A stretch of 64,000 nt of DNA from Phlebiopsis flavidoalba (lineage: Eukaryota > Basidiomycota > Agaricomycetes > Polyporales > Phanerochaetaceae): the NCBI GenBank assembly GCA_035772785.1, contig JAOCPU010000053.1, forward strand, positions 62,001 through 126,000, in the 5' to 3' direction. Position numbers and translations under genes: made by a program. The notes beneath the pieces were generated by a model. The model saw nothing but the letters and a program-made list of their open reading frames with translations, did no database searches and was not told where the DNA came from. Below, one piece after another: positions 1 to 12,979 of this stretch. Positions within the stretch are counted from its first letter, which is position 1; the number at the start of each line of letters is the position of its first letter.

Positions 1-1987
1 AAGTGCATCTATAATTCAAGAGTCTCCACAGATCAAAAACGTGAGCGATAGCCACAGTGCGTGTGAAAAAAAGTGACTCACATGTTCCACCTGCCAACTG
101 CCCACCACTCCCTCTAGGCTTCACAGATGAGAGGCTGACGGGGATTCCCCAACGAGCGCAATTCTTCAGCACAGAAGTGAAGAAATGGCGTGAAGGCACG
201 GAATCAAAGTCCGCGCGACCGCGTCGCGAACAGCCACGTGCGGATAGACGCCCATGCAGGCGGACCCACCGCGACCTCTGGGAAACCTCGCCGACGTTCC
301 TTCGCGGCTCGTGGAGTCTCTTCTTAGATCGATTCGACGTTCTGCACAAGGAAAACGACCCACGAGCTAATAATGATACAACATATGGTCAAAATCGACT
401 GGGAAGAAGGGAGGTGTAGCGAGAAAGGGGGATAGAGGGATGGACTTGACTTATCTGCGAGATGTCGAGAATAGCGGGCAAAAAATTACAACTCAGATAC
501 GTCGCAGGGCTTTGCAATGTGGGCAGAGTAAGAGGATACTAGAAATAGGACGTTCGGGAGAAGAGAAATGTAGGCACAGAAAGAAGCAGAGTCCAGCGCG
601 TCATGAGAGATAGAGTTCAGAAGCCCAGGCACAAAGCGAGCGGGAGAAGACGCGGCGGCGGCGGGCCAGAAGGCGTGCGAGAAAGGACGTGCATCGACGA
701 CGCGTTGCTCTGCTGCACTGCAGAGCGATTTGACTCGATGCTCGTCCGTCCACAGCACACACGTCAGCAGAGGGGGGTTAGGTGCTGATGCCAGTCGAGT
801 GTCCAGATACCAGGGAAAACGACGAGGGCAAGAGCGGGTTGAGAAACGCGCCAGGTAAAAAAGAGCTGCGAAAAAGCGCGAGAACTGTCGATGAGCGCAG
901 GGCCGGTTGGTGGCGTGAAGGTGAGGAGAGGGTCGTCGGAGGTCAAAGTTTTCGGGAGCGTTGGGACACTTGTGACCCAAGATGGTGCAAGGCAGCCATC
1001 AATTATGCCCTGGTTCCACGTGGCTCTTCCCCGATCGTTCCCCGAGGCCTTGTTCTCGCCGCGAGAGAGTGCAAACACCTTCACTTTCATGACGAAGAAT
1101 ATAAATATATAATAGTTACTTACCTGAGCCTGGCCGCACGAATTGTGTATGAAACGAAGTTTTAAAATGTGCTTACGCACGCAGCGCACGCGACGCCGAG
1201 CGAGGTTGTGAACAGCCGAGACAAAACAGACACAAGCTCAGATGTCCGTTGTTTTTATATTCTGGAATGCAGCACATAAGAAAAAACAAAGCCCACATCA
1301 CTATTTCACCCAAAACACACACAAACGAGTAATTGACATGATACAGCAACGATCAACACAACAACCAGAATACGCGTGGCACTGTACTGCCCACCCCCAT
1401 GAGTCCTAACCCACAACACGCCATACAGTACTAACGGTGGCGCCCCATGGGTGTGATTCCACGACCCACAATCGGACTGGCTTCTTGGCAAGGAAATCAC
1501 GTGCCGAACGCAGGAAAATTGCAGACTGATATTGTCTTCGTGAGCTAAAGGAGGGGAGCGTCCGACTACACAGTACCCCACTCGAAGACCCCCCCCCCCC
1601 TCATGCCCCGAACAGCCGTCATTCTGTCCTGTACTGTGTCTAGGCCCCGTCTATCATGTTATTAAACGACTAGTACAGCGGCAAGGCGGACCCCGCGTAC
1701 ATCGTAGCGGCGCATACGTGTGCGGGTGATGAGACAACAATACACAACCGAGATTGGACACGGAGGCTCCGAGGATCCCGCCGAAACCCAGCGGCACGAG
1801 TCGTACGTCGTCTACAGTCGTCCTGCGGAGGTTGAAACTGCTGACAGCGCGTCCTGCTTTCCCGCCTGAACCTCATTTATCTACCGCCTCAAAAAGGTCT
1901 TCGCCTAGTTTAGAAGAACTCGTCGCCAATATCACGTAGGGACCGACATCGACATAGAGCTCAACGCGGAAGAAGGAGCTCTGTGCA
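1..1987. other. No recognisable gene (left end of window)
   Basis: Several open frames of 60-164 codons lie on both strands between 57 and 1,939, but they overlap one another and none shows a family motif, a signal peptide or a convincing exon chain. The stretch from about 600 to 1,020 is GC-rich, which lengthens frames by chance. A C-rich tract lies near 1,590. I see no RNA gene here. It may be the intergenic region downstream of the minus-strand membrane-protein relic that ends at 1,988. Confidence 0.4.
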
Positions 1988-3150
1988 TCACCAATGATGG
2001 AGTCTGTGGGTGGGGCGAGGTATCGTGCGGTCGAGTGAGCCAGTGGAGGCGACGCGTGTTGGTCGATATCCGCGGGGGCAGAGGTGTGGTCTCATCATCG
2101 ACGATTTCTCTACGCTCTTCCTCTCAGAGACGCCTTCTTCTCCAGACGAAAAGTAGGCCAGAAGAACGGCGATAACAGCGCACAGTGATACGACGATGGA
2201 GATGATGATATTGCGTTGCGATGATGCAGCGTGTGATGACGGAGGCGGTGCTGGTTCCGTGGAGGCGGGCCGCAGTCGAGGGAGATGTGTGCTTGTTACA
2301 AAACGAAGTGACGGTGGATTGCGATGCTGAAATAGCCCGTGGATAGGGAATTAAGCGAGGACGTCCTCTTTCCTCGTTAGTCGGTAGGTGGCGCGAGACG
2401 GTTGAGGATCTTGCCGTTGGTTTTGCACTAGACGGCAACTGCGACATCGGCGGTGCAGATGTCGCCACTGACTAAGATGCCCCGCTCGATGGTGATGTGT
2501 GTGAAAGAGCCGATCAGTCTCACATCGCTGCTGGCGGCCGGTGTCAATGATGTCGTGGTCGTGTCCAACGCCATACTGCCGAAGCTGGACGTTGGGCCCG
2601 AGCTCGTCGCTGAGGATGTCCTAGGACCATGTATACCCTCCAGATAGTCGAACCCAAAACGTTTTTGCATTCTGCCGTGTCGACTCGCGACGCCCATGAC
2701 GGTGAGATTGTGCCCTCCCCTCTTCCAGCTCCGGCGACGTGTACAGTGTGTACTCGTGCATGTCTCATTGGTGACCGGTACCGCCTCGACTGTGAGCACA
2801 TCGTCGTCGATGGCGCATGAAATGACCGCGCTGAGTCCGTCGGGCGGCGGTCACCTGGACTGTGCCTGTGATCGAGATCATGTAGCCTAATAAGCACGGG
2901 TAAGTACAAGCGATTACTCTCGAAAGGAATACTCACCGGTATAACGGAAATGTGAAAAAGGACCCCGTTGGTCCAGGTTCCCATGCGCCGTGCTAAGACT
3001 CTAAGTAAATTCGCCTCGACGACAGAAAATGGGGCCGACTGACGTCATCGAAGTCGTACTGAGTACCCCCGTGCCTTCCATTGCCCTGATATACGCTATC
3101 CTCCAATCGCTATCATCTACGACCTTGTGGACTCTGACACATGGGCAGCG
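1988..3150 (-). pseudogene. VDDxDP single-pass membrane protein, frameshifted copy A
   Basis: Reading the minus strand, a VDDSDWRIAY segment near 3,107-3,125 matches the N-terminal signature of the membrane-protein family of this window. An exon ending GPFSHFRYTG follows (about 2,945-2,990), then an intron beginning gtgagtat (about 2,885-2,936), then an exon starting MISITGTVQ. Further on come an N-glycosylation-rich piece (AVPVTNET) and RHNLTVMG ... FGFDYLEG in shifted frames, which correspond to the HTL...FWLDY end of the ectodomain. A Ser/Thr linker leads to one hydrophobic helix, NIIISIVVSLCAVIAVLLAY (about 2,140-2,205), and a basic tail ending HRLHHW-stop at 1,988. At least two frame corrections are needed. 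No PY motif is visible in the tail, unlike other copies. The role is unknown; the topology suggests a surface glycoprotein. Confidence 0.55.
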
Positions 3151-5099
3151 CACGACGAGATCAGTAGCCGCGGAAGCGATAGCTACAAATACACAACTGA
3201 CTTCATTATATTGCGTAGCGCGCGTGGCCGTGTGCTCCCATGCTGTGTTGACGAATGTGCCCTTGGGAGTACCTGGTTAGACATTGTGTTAAAAGATGAT
3301 CTTGGGGCAGTATGGATGTCCAACTGACGAGCGAGCCACCAAGTCAGTATTGAATCTCTTCAGCGTCTGAGGAGTCGAGGCGTATTGAAGTTCCCAAAGT
3401 AGCAAAACGCCATATAGGTACAGAGGGTGTCCCACAAGGCGAACGTGCGCGGCGACCCGGCGTGTTGGTGGTTCGCGCAGGAATTCGCGGGGCTTTATCC
3501 ACCGAGAGTCCGCCTCAGCTTTCGCATAAATGACTGTGACCGGAAACGCGATGATTTGGACGGATGCGAACGGCCCCCCCGCTGTATGCGCTTCACGGTC
3601 TAGCGACACAGCGTGAGACCACAGTCTAAGATACGTTCAACGTGGACGTACGACCTGGAACATGATCTCAGTCTAATGGCATCACCTATCCCATTTTTCC
3701 ATCGTAGTAGCTTCGCAAGTAGCGATAGCTACTTGACTTGAGATGCGCAAGGGGTGGAGGCGGTTGACGACGAGGCGAGCAAAACGCTGCCTGCCTTTGC
3801 CCCCATTCTGTGCACGCTTTGGGACTCAATTCGCGTGAGGCGCAGAAGAGCTGCAGGAAGGAGTTGCTATCAGTAGCCTATTACACGTGAGATAGCGGGC
3901 ACAAATACCTGGGCAAGGTGCATGCGAATGCATGGGTTGAAGCTTCCCGTGCGCAGGAGGGAGGGCGCACAGCCTCAGTCTGTGAGCTTCAAGTTGCGTG
4001 TCCATCAGCAAGCGAGGATTAGTTTCTGCGAGGTAAGTAAGCATATAAACGAAGTATCGATGAATTAAAATAAATGTTTCTGGGTGGGGGTTTCTGGCCG
4101 GTGCGGTGAGACTGCGCCAGACCATGGTGAAAAGTCTCGAGTTGAGCAAGCGTGGGACACTTGTCGCTTGAAATAGTACACCATCAGCCGTCTATCACGT
4201 GACGTGTAGCCTCAGGTGGAAGTCCAAGTGTCCGTGAACTTTCATGAGTTCTGCGGCACTCATAATTGGATTTCAAAACGACAGGTGAAAAGCTCTGCTC
4301 AAGTGTCAGAAAAACCTGCGGATGCTGCCAAATATGGGCCCTGAAAACTATGGAACGCTCAAAGCTGCGAACGGCAAAAGGCAGTAAGTTCTGCAAACTC
4401 CAAGCGATAATGACGGTCGAGATTTAACGAAAGTATCGAAAAGGATAGGCCGAAAGTTTATGAGAGTTGGAGCTCTAGTATTGAACACTGTATCTATGAC
4501 TTCATTTATACCCCGCAGGTAGCCAAATGGCTCCCTTCGCTCCGCATTCCCCGTCGCGAATCGAGATTAGAAGTTGGAATTTGGACCATCGTGGTTTCAC
4601 AATCTACTTCATCCTCGTCTGCATTAAGGATTAGGCTGACGCAAACAAGGGTTTAAACGAGGGCTGCTCAGGGACTATCTGCGGCATGACGGGCGATACA
4701 CAGGGGGCAGAGGCTCGAGGTCTTGGCGGGGAAATTTACCCTTTCCGATCCAGGTGCTACCGAACGCGATGTCGACATCGAGCCTGTGCGGAGCAGGCCT
4801 CTCGGGTAAAAGCGCAGACAGACCGGAGTTTTTGGAGTCCCCATCAAAAGGACCATTAGGAGAGACAAAGAACGCTTCTGCGGCCGGGTTCTGGTCGTGG
4901 GAATGCCGGGTGAGAGTGCGCACACGCTCGGGAACGGAAGACGGTAATGGTGCGTGGTCTTCCAATATGGGGAACGATGTGAATGGAGGGCTTATAATCT
5001 GGTGGCATGGGGCGAGGACGTGATCACGTGACGACTATACCTAGAAAGGAGGGTGGGGAAGTGGGGCGGTATTTAATCCATAGGGGTGTTGTCAGAGAG
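3151..5099. other. No firm gene; possible decayed fragments
   Basis: The longest frame (minus, 3,289-3,609) contains ASVQIIAFPVTVIYAKAEAD and, in a shifted frame, YMAFCYFGNFN. It could be a worn ectodomain fragment of the neighbouring membrane-protein family, but the diagnostic VDDxDP and GTGI motifs are absent. Frames at 3,826-4,149 and 4,668-5,023 overlap on opposite strands and show no motif. I see no RNA gene or terminal repeat here. Confidence 0.3.
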
Positions 5100-6040
5100 G
5101 AAGTTTCTTAATGCCGGGCATCAAAAACCGTGTGGTCACGGCCAGGGTATACACTTGCTCTACCTCAGAATCTTCAAGTTGCGTTTCTGCTTTTGAATTC
5201 ATTGTCCCAGGCTTCCCACCCGCCGCCACCCGTGATGACGATCGCTTTCGCCCCCGTCTAGTTCACCTACCACGTAATGAAAATCAGACAAATACCCGCG
5301 CGGCCCCACCAGCAACAGAGGAAGCGCAAACTGGCGCCCGGGAAGACGGTGTGGTAAAATTTTCGGAATGATGAACAGATGCATGTCTGGCGCTGTGGTG
5401 TACCATGGGCACTTGAGGTCACTCGTTTTCAGTGGTTTGGAGGATGTGTCCCGTTGTAGAACTGACTATCATCTTCGGTAAAGCCACTTGGAGCGGGCTA
5501 CGTAACGACTCGGATGAAGGCCGACAGGATTGTTGTCCACAATGAAGGACATTGAGGATGACGGGGAGCGACTGAGGGTGAGGAAATGTAATGCCGTAAT
5601 GGAAGACGACTTGAAGGCCAAGGGTAGAGAACTTATGGGGGAGCTGGAGGAAATCGACTCGGGAGGGCTGTGATAATAGATTAAAGCGTGACGCCTGTAT
5701 ACAGTCGCTTTGAGATGTTCAACAGTGTTATTGTGGTTGACATACTTGATTTGAAGTGGGGACGCCTTCAAGGTCGTGATGTTGAAATAGTCCACTATTA
5801 ATGTCCATGTCCCCAGTCAAGGTAACGTTAAGTGTGTGCGGTTCGCTTCCTAGAATTGGTGGCGGTGAACAGAGTGAGTTTGGTTTTGTGCAGTGTAATT
5901 TCAGGCGTCTGAGTAAAAAATATCCATTGGGGGATCATTGTCGATTGAAAACGGTGACGGAACGTCCATCAGTTGAAATCGTCCGGACGGTTTCCCACGA
6001 GAGATATTACTCGATCCCTGTCAGGATAATCTCAGCTGCG
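5100..6040 (-). pseudogene. VDDxDP membrane protein, decayed copy C
   Basis: On the minus strand the region around 5,790-5,990 reads, across frames, an SIDNDPPMDIFYSDA piece with NYTAQNQT (N-glycosylation sequon). A HTLNVTLTGDMDI stretch then joins to DYFNITTLKASPLQ (about 5,740-5,830). This is the SIDG ... HTL ... FWLDYF end of the family ectodomain. Downstream, between about 5,400 and 5,700, a Ser-rich segment (SISSSSPISSLPLAFKSSS) resembles the linker, but the membrane helix and PY tail are not convincing. The N-terminal VDDxDP exon was not found. It is likely a remnant with several frame breaks. Confidence 0.45.
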
Positions 6041-7250
6041 ACACTTATATAATTTGTGTAGGAATACCATTAAAGCTGAATGCCAACGAAGACCCGGGTG
6101 TTGAGGTTTTGTGCGCGGTTCTGGAGACTTGATAAGCTTGTGCTCTAGATTATAATACTGAAAATGTCGTGCCGTACCCAGTTTATAGTACTTCCCACGC
6201 TGCTGAGAGAACGCCAATTCGCCAAGTTAAGTGAACTTGCAAGTCCGCTGTCATCCCACTATCATGGTGTGCGTAATCTGCGCGTACTACGTAGGTGGCG
6301 ATCGTGCATAGGACTCGGGGGACCCCCCACCCCCCCCCCCCCCCCTTTTGTATTTCCTTATGCTAAGAGAGGCCCGCATGGAGGCCAGTGTTGGCCTGGA
6401 TGCCGCAGTGGAAAGGACGTGGTTTGATTCGGAACCTTTGTGCGGACGAAGCACAGAATACAAGCTCGTGTGCCGGACATGTAAAAGCAGACATGATGAT
6501 TGAGGATAGCTCCGCCCTATAAGTGATGAACGACTAGACGGTTGCTATATTCGATCGGAACCTTCCCAACACGCCATGCTGCGGATTTGCTATCCTAAAT
6601 CAGGAGCCGTGTGCGTACTAGGGAATTGTATGACCGAATACTCACATTACTGATTGTTATACTTGCCGCTCCATGTAAGCCCACGACTGATTCATTCCTT
6701 TTACCGATGAGCTCGGATTTCGTATACTTAAAAACTCATCTGCCACCCATCCTTCGACTTGGTGCGTCCCCCTTACGCAAGGTTGGTCTCCTGGGACGGT
6801 CCACAAGTAATTATGAAGCTGAATAAAATCGTCTGGAACTCAACTCCTGGTGATGCAGTAGTTGACTTGTTTGTAGTGAGCATGATGGTCACAAGACACC
6901 ACCACGAGAATGGTCCAGGGTCATGGTGAACGACCCCGCTCTTCGTGAGTAAAGTGATCATCCGGCGTAGGGATAGGCAGATAATGATTTTGGACAATAC
7001 AATCTGTTTGCTTCTAACAGCTGTGTTCCCCATCCCCCATCATCGCTTGTTTTTTTTTTTTTTTTTACCGTCATTGATACTCGAATTGTTTACTGGAGGT
7101 TCCGGAAGCATACACACACAGACTGTGATACTAGACTTCTCGTGGCGTGGCTCGGACCCTGCAACACTAGATTCACTCAATGGTACTCTCTTGTGCATCG
7201 GATTTTCTAGTATTCGATTTCATAGATAGCTTGAGACAGTGATGGATGCG
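6041..7250. other. No recognisable gene; homopolymer tracts
   Basis: No frame here carries a motif I recognise. A long C-rich tract lies at about 6,320-6,345 and a run of about 17 T at 7,050-7,066. Such runs are common sites of length error in assemblies. The short frames at 6,611-6,826 and 6,945-7,229 are not supported by splice logic or similarity to the neighbours. Confidence 0.35.
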
Positions 7251-8769
7251 CTATCTATAGTATAGAGGTGGCGGCTCGTGTCCGTTGGCATCTGAAAGTA
7301 TAAGCGACGATCGCTCTGAGGGAGCGTACGAGGTCGGAGGGGAATTCTTCGAGCCAGAACCACACTACTACTCTCTGTGATAGTGCGGATTGGATGGGAC
7401 CAAGGCGCGTTGGAGAAGGACGGTGTATGCCCGCAGTGGAAAGACGCAAGAGTACGCTCCCGGCAGCTCTATGCCACGATCGGTGGGGTTTGCCGTTGTT
7501 GGGTAAAGTTAGAAGGGGGAAGGGCGCTGGGCGATGTCTCTTCCAGTTCACTTGCACGGTGTGAATCGGCGCCATGTGAGCCGCTCTCTGGACACTAGAC
7601 CCACCAATTCGCCCCGGATTGGGCACCAGTCCTGCCCCCATTCATGCGTGGACCTGGCATCGAGTACAATGCTCCCGCTGCTCTTCCGACTCGTTATACA
7701 CGGCAAATAGACTCCGAATATCAGCGATAGTGACGCGGAATGACGGAGATGCATACAAGGCACCACTAGCCGACAGGAATGATAGCGTTGCATGAGTCCC
7801 GTGAGGCTGCTTGCGGCGGGAGCGGGCAGGTTCGATGTAGAGATCGGACGCGTCAGTAGCTGAGACTGTGAGGACACGACCCAAGGTGGGAGGCTGGACG
7901 AGAGCACATCGGCCGGTACTGTAGTTGATGCGGGAGAAGATGCTGATTTTCCGATACCACTGGAAGTATCGACGCGATGATTGATTGGAAGCGTTGCTGC
8001 TGGTATTTTCGTCTGTAGCTCCTGTGGCGTGTGTGTGGATTCATAGGGCACTAGAGCTCCTTGTCGGTAGGCCTGGTGTATCCGTGGAATGCCCAAGGGG
8101 ATCGAGTCAGTTCCAGTGGAGTGTGATTGCCCGATAGAAGAGGCGAGGGATGATGAGCTGGCAGCGGCGCCGGCATTCCCAGGGGTAGGCACGATGGAGG
8201 TGGATGGAAGTAGACGCGGAGGAAGCGACAATGACAAAGTAGGTCGAACCAGAATACTGGTTCGGTATCATTGATGGACGTTTGCGTACGTTGACAGAAA
8301 GTGTGTGCGTGCCTGGCTGCGAGCTGCTGGGACGAGTACAGCTGTTCGTTGAAGGAAGCAGACCCTGATGTCAAACTTTGTCGCAGGTACGACCGTTGGA
8401 CCTCCATCGTCGAACAGAGATGACAAAACTTGCGTCTGGAGAATCGGATGACGCTGGGGTAACAGTGCGCGAAAAAAATTGCTATCCCAGTGCCTCTACG
8501 CAGGGATCAAGGAGTTCTACACTTAGGTCCACAGAAGCAGTATCGCTCTCATGTAGCCATGCGCACCTGATAACTCGAATGTTAAGGAAGAACCTATGGA
8601 CGACCCTCGTGATGGTGAATGGGATACTACGTCAGCACGCGTGTTGAAGCTAAAGAGGCAAATCTAAGCCTACCCTTGGAAGCGCTCTCGGTACTACCAG
8701 TCTCCCAAGTCCCCAGAATACTGAACGCTTGGATCGCTGTCATCCACCGTAGTCGAAGTCGGGGGCCAT
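7251..8769 (-). pseudogene. VDDxDP single-pass membrane protein with C-terminal PY motif, copy E
   Basis: Minus strand. The N-terminal exon reads VDDSDPSVQYSG and then, after a one-base shift, TWETGSTESASKG (about 8,690-8,752); an ATG lies at 8,767-8,769. The central exon opens RGTGIAIFFARTVTPASSD (about 8,430-8,490). A segment LYSSQQLAARHAHTF and DTEPVFWFD (8,240-8,350) gives the HTL...FWLDY end. A long Ser/Thr/Pro linker follows (about 7,850-8,230), then a weak hydrophobic patch near 7,700-7,800. The tail reads PPTSYAPSERSSLILSDANG and ends EPPPLYYR-stop at 7,251-7,253. PPPLY is a PPxY motif, the ligand of WW domains such as those of Rsp5/Nedd4 ubiquitin ligases. Frame breaks occur in the first, central and helix regions. 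It is either a recent pseudogene or a gene carrying assembly indels. Confidence 0.6.
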
Positions 8770-10086
8770 GGCGTACGCTACGGCTCACGTACGCGATGGT
8801 AATGGAGAGTAAAAGAGCCTCATGACACACGACCTGATACTTTCCAGATATGATCGGTGCCATCCACGCTGTGCTGCATGTAACCAGGAAACTTTGAAAT
8901 CATTTGCAGGGGTATCTGAGATTATTGACGGTGTTGACTACCATCCCCTAAAATGCCTTTGCTTCGTCCGCGTGATGAAGTAGAGCAGTTGATGTCGATC
9001 TTGGTGGACAAGAGGCTCCACGACGTGCCGTATGGCGCGGCATGAAGGTGGTGAGACATGCACTATTTGGTACGATAATGCGTATGTGATAAGTGACATG
9101 GACGTTGAAGGTGACATACGTTTTTTTCAACCACCGCCAAACGCAAAGAACCTGCGTCGAGACGATATCATCGCAATTTGTATTTGATCTGATTTGTACT
9201 GAGCATCTGACAGACCGCAAAAAAAAAAAAAATGATTGATTAGTAAGACGAGTGTCTATTTGAGATTGAGACTCACACAGGGGAAGGAGAATCCCCACCA
9301 GGCGGCCATCAATGTGTATATCGTCAACGGAAATTAAGGCCTGTCTATGGGTCATTTGGTTGCCCATGGTACACCCAGTCCACTCTGAACTTGGATGGAG
9401 AGCCTGGGCGACACATAGAGCAAAGCGTACGCACATGTGGGCAATCTCTGCCCAGACTACAGTCCCAACGCTCCGCGTTCAGTCCAATAGGTGAACGTTT
9501 AGTGGTCTCCTCTTGTCGCTTCTGTCCGTCCTAACATTTCCCGCGTCCCACGCGACGTGGCATCCGATGCGAGTATATACGTATTGCAATTTTATAATAG
9601 CCTTGATAGACTCAAGCGAGGAGCGAGGAAAGAGAGTCGATGTTGGGGAGGGAGCGTTCAATTTTCGAGCGTCGGCGTTCTCCCGGGCTATAGGCGCCCT
9701 GACACTGATGTCCCAAATGGGCAACTGATCTCGTTCAATGGATCAAGGTTGGCGCAAGTCTTGCTCTGTTCGATGCGTTTGTTCTTTCATCAGTACGTCA
9801 TTGTATTCTCCGATAAGTAAGCGTAAGTCACTTATTGAATTATCTCTCAACAGCGTTCGTGACAGATGTAGAAGGCAAATGACTGCTTGAACACTCACGT
9901 TGGGAGGACGCCATCAGGCTGTTTGTTATTGAATCCAGGCTTCGCATCTCAGCTGCACATAAGCAGGCTAACAAGTCCCACCAAGTAATATATACAAGCT
10001 CATCATAAAAACTACGCCATCCATTTATGCCCCCTTCCCACCATACGACTCATTGTCCTGTTACCTGATGTCAGTCATTCTGCCAT
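8770..10086. other. No firm gene between membrane-protein copies
   Basis: The longest minus-strand frame (8,948-9,436, 162 codons) contains LISVDDIHIDGRLVGILLPL followed by a possible donor (gtgagtctcaatctc), so part of it may be an exon of an unrecognised gene. It does not match the VDDxDP family: the residues after VDD differ and no GTGI exon follows. A run of about 14 A lies at 9,219-9,232. Opposite-strand frames at 9,513-9,820 are probably shadows. Confidence 0.3.
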
Positions 10087-11496
10087 TTAGGACTGATATG
10101 ACGGTGGCGGTTCCTGTGAGTCGCTCATGGATGAAACACTTCGTGCGTACTCATGGGATGTATACGATGGAAGGTAAGATTGAGCCGTCTTCAGTGAAAA
10201 GGTTGAGGCTGGGCGCATTGCTTACTGCAGGGCTCAGACACCAATTGGATGACGCCACTGACAGTAGATCAAGTTCGCCATTTGGCCTAGAAGAAGACAG
10301 GAGGGCTCTATCATGGTACAGCACATCCGCTCGGATATCGATGGGGGCAGGAGTGTGGGAGGCGAAAGATGTGCTTGGGGTATATTCGGTGTGGTCAAAT
10401 ATCTGGGAAGTGATGCGGTGCGAGTTATTGCCGCGAGACCTTGCGCGCCTCCTGCGTAAAATAACTCCAGCCACTGCAAGACTCAGGAGAAAGAGCGACA
10501 ATGGGTGTTAGCACCGCAGGGAGTATCAAAAATGGTCTTTTTGCATTATTAGAGCCCTGGTGTGCTTGGCTCGAAGGTGTTTGCTGCTCTACTTGAGGTA
10601 TGTCTGTCCACGGATGTTTGCACTGTTTGCGGATCCGGATATAATCCGGACGATTTGGATCCGAAGTCAGATCGTGTTCCTGATGACGTTGGGATCTGTG
10701 ACTCGGAGCCGCCCTCTTGAGTTGACGGATAGGGTTTGGGTCACAAGCTGTGTATATCCGCTTGGGAAACGGAATCTAGAAAGACGGAAAGTTGCGGCAA
10801 ATCAGATATTGATTGGGTTGGGAAACTCGGATTGGAGCGGGGGGTTTCGTCAAAGTTTGAGAGGATGAGGGAGCTTGAGTGTCAGCTACGTGGGTGAGCG
10901 GATGCTTCCCGGCCGTGAGCGATGTGGTTGATGGATAAATGGCTGCCGATGACGAGGAGGCTACAGGTTCGACTACGAGATAGTCAAGCCAGAATGTTGC
11001 AAGTCCTGTTGGAAGACTACCAAAATCTTGTACGGTGAAAGTGAGCGTGTGTCGACCAGCTGGGAGGGTGTCTGTGTCGAAAAGAAGATACTTGTAAATC
11101 GTTTGTCTCGGTATGACTGACGGAGACAGAGCTGAATGGCTCAGTATCGAGGCCAATATGAAATGTTCCAACTTGACCCGCGCAGCCAGTGCAGCCCGAG
11201 ACTGGTGCCAAATATCTTGGCACTGGTACCTATACCACTCGTCAGATGTTTTGTCTCCAACTGATGAGTGTAATAAACCACTGTCGCCTACCCGCAAAGC
11301 TATATGTAAAGGTGGATCCGTCTTCGGCGCAGCCCCGTGTGTAGTACTACAGTGCTTACATTAGACAACAATCTGGAGAGGGTAGGGTATTGATAGATTA
11401 CCTATCAAACTCGCTTGTAGTACCACCTATCAACCAAGAGCCAGAATAAACGTTATACCTGGATCTACGTCATTCACCGTTATTGGACTTCGACAT
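10087..11496 (-). pseudogene. VDDxDP single-pass membrane protein with tandem PY tail, copy G
   Basis: Minus strand. A start codon at 11,494-11,496 leads to ITVNDVDPG and, one base shifted, RYNVYSGSWLIGGTTSEF. Exon 2 contains THGA and EDGSTFTYSFAG and ends at a GT donor. Exon 3 contains GCTGCAGQVGTFHIGLD, then YKYLLFDTDTLPAGRHTLTF and ATFWLDYLVVEP (about 10,985-11,105). A Ser/Thr linker precedes the helix LFLLSLAVAGVIL followed by an Arg-rich stop-transfer RRRRARSR (about 10,435-10,500). The acidic and Ser-rich tail ends, after one frame change, with LPSYTSHEYARS and EPPPSYQS-stop at 10,087-10,089. All family blocks are present in order, with about four frame corrections. Inferred type I surface protein whose tail could be bound by WW domains; no ligand can be deduced. 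Confidence 0.65.
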
Positions 11497-12979
11497 ATGA
11501 AGCAATAGTCCAACAGTGGCTTCGTAGTCGCGGGAGATGGGATGAAGGAAAGGCCTACCGCAAAACGCAGTTGCGTCCTTAAATCGTTTGTCTTCAACAG
11601 TAGATGAACTAGATGGGAGCAATGGCGTGTTAAGATCCATCCCTTACTCAACACAGTACTCGGATGGTTTCCCACTATGTTTCGACTCCGTTCAGGCCGC
11701 GCGTGACGTGCTGAATCATAGGTATCGGTGTTGTTTTTGTCTACTCGCAGAGTGAGGAGGGCATCTGTAGAAAAGTTCGTCGCAATTATGAAGCGCGACG
11801 GGATGTAAGCGAATGCAGACATACGTACTAGAGACTTGTCCAATAATCCAAAGTATGGACTGCCGAGATCGCGAGAATCTGATATGAGACAGATGAGCTC
11901 GGTGATGAGAGGGCGCGTCCGTATAACGAAGTTGATGCAAGGGTCGCACTTTGTTCAAGTTAGAACTACAGTGGTGATGATTCGCAGATGGGCTGTTTTT
12001 CCACCATCCATGCTCCCTGACACAGCTGTTCTTCTTTCCCTCTGAAGATGGCTTTGTCTTTCTTCACTGTTTGTTTTTTTGACTTAGTATGGGTAACCAG
12101 AACATGACAACTCAAAAAGCTCAGCATGGGTCTCACCAACGAGGCAGTTGGCAGCGATACCGCCACAAGTGTCGGGGCACAATAACCTGAATAGGCTGGC
12201 AGAAGTAATTTAAAGGTGGGAGAACGTGTTCCACACGGTTTCCATGAGCAATAGGAGTCTAGCATTGCTCCCGAAAGCCACGAAAGCCCGTAGATAAGTC
12301 AATCTGTACTATTGGAAAAGAAATTCGGTCGACGTCAATCAAAGAAAACATTTCCGAGACGGTTCACTGTGAGCCCAAATCTGCACTAAGCGTGACAAAG
12401 ACAACCATAACATGGATGACACGCGGCTGTACCAGTGCAATGGATAGCGCTGTCAGTGTGTGCCAATGCTGAACGGGTTTTGAGCTGTTTTTTATGCTCT
12501 ACGCCACGCACATTTGTCTCCCGATCGTGATAGTCTTTTCGATCCTTGAGTCTCAGCGCAGCCATTCTCGAGCATACTGAGGGTACACAGATTCAATTCC
12601 TGACCTCGGTACAACACGCATGTGAGATTCAAGTCGCATAATATATATCATTGTACTCACAAGCTACACCCTGCCGCCTCTAGGCGCATCCTCGACAACA
12701 TAGTGTGAAGCTGCGCCTTCATCTCCGCCCGTGTCCCAAGCCCCATTTTCGTCTGCACGTTACCACCCTAATGTCATCGACCAGCGTGCGATACGCCGGG
12801 ACTAATTAGCTCCCAGAAGTTCGACACACAATTTGCCCCCGCACATCCTGCTGGGTCTCCGCACGACAAACCACCACGGGAATATGGCCACTCGCAGAGC
12901 ATCGACGCCTTTCAGCTTGCACTCCCCGCCTTGAGTACATCGCAAGGACAGCGACTTGCGATGATGTGAAAGCTTCAGC
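11497..12979. other. No recognisable gene
   Basis: Minus-strand frames at 11,716-11,958 and 11,966-12,265 have no family motif. The stretch from 12,270 to 12,800 has no long frame on either strand and reads as ordinary intergenic sequence. A frame at 12,802-13,263 overlaps the 3' part of the BTB-like gene on the same strand in another phase and is treated as a shadow. Confidence 0.35.

Noticed and set aside
3289..3609. Additional VDDxDP family member
   Set aside because: Only vague resemblance to ectodomain pieces; neither the N-terminal signature nor the GTGI block is present.
8948..9436. VDD motif at LISVDDIHIDG taken as a family N-terminus
   Set aside because: The residues after VDD do not follow the DP-x-I-x-Y-S-G pattern and no exon 2 or 3 follows.
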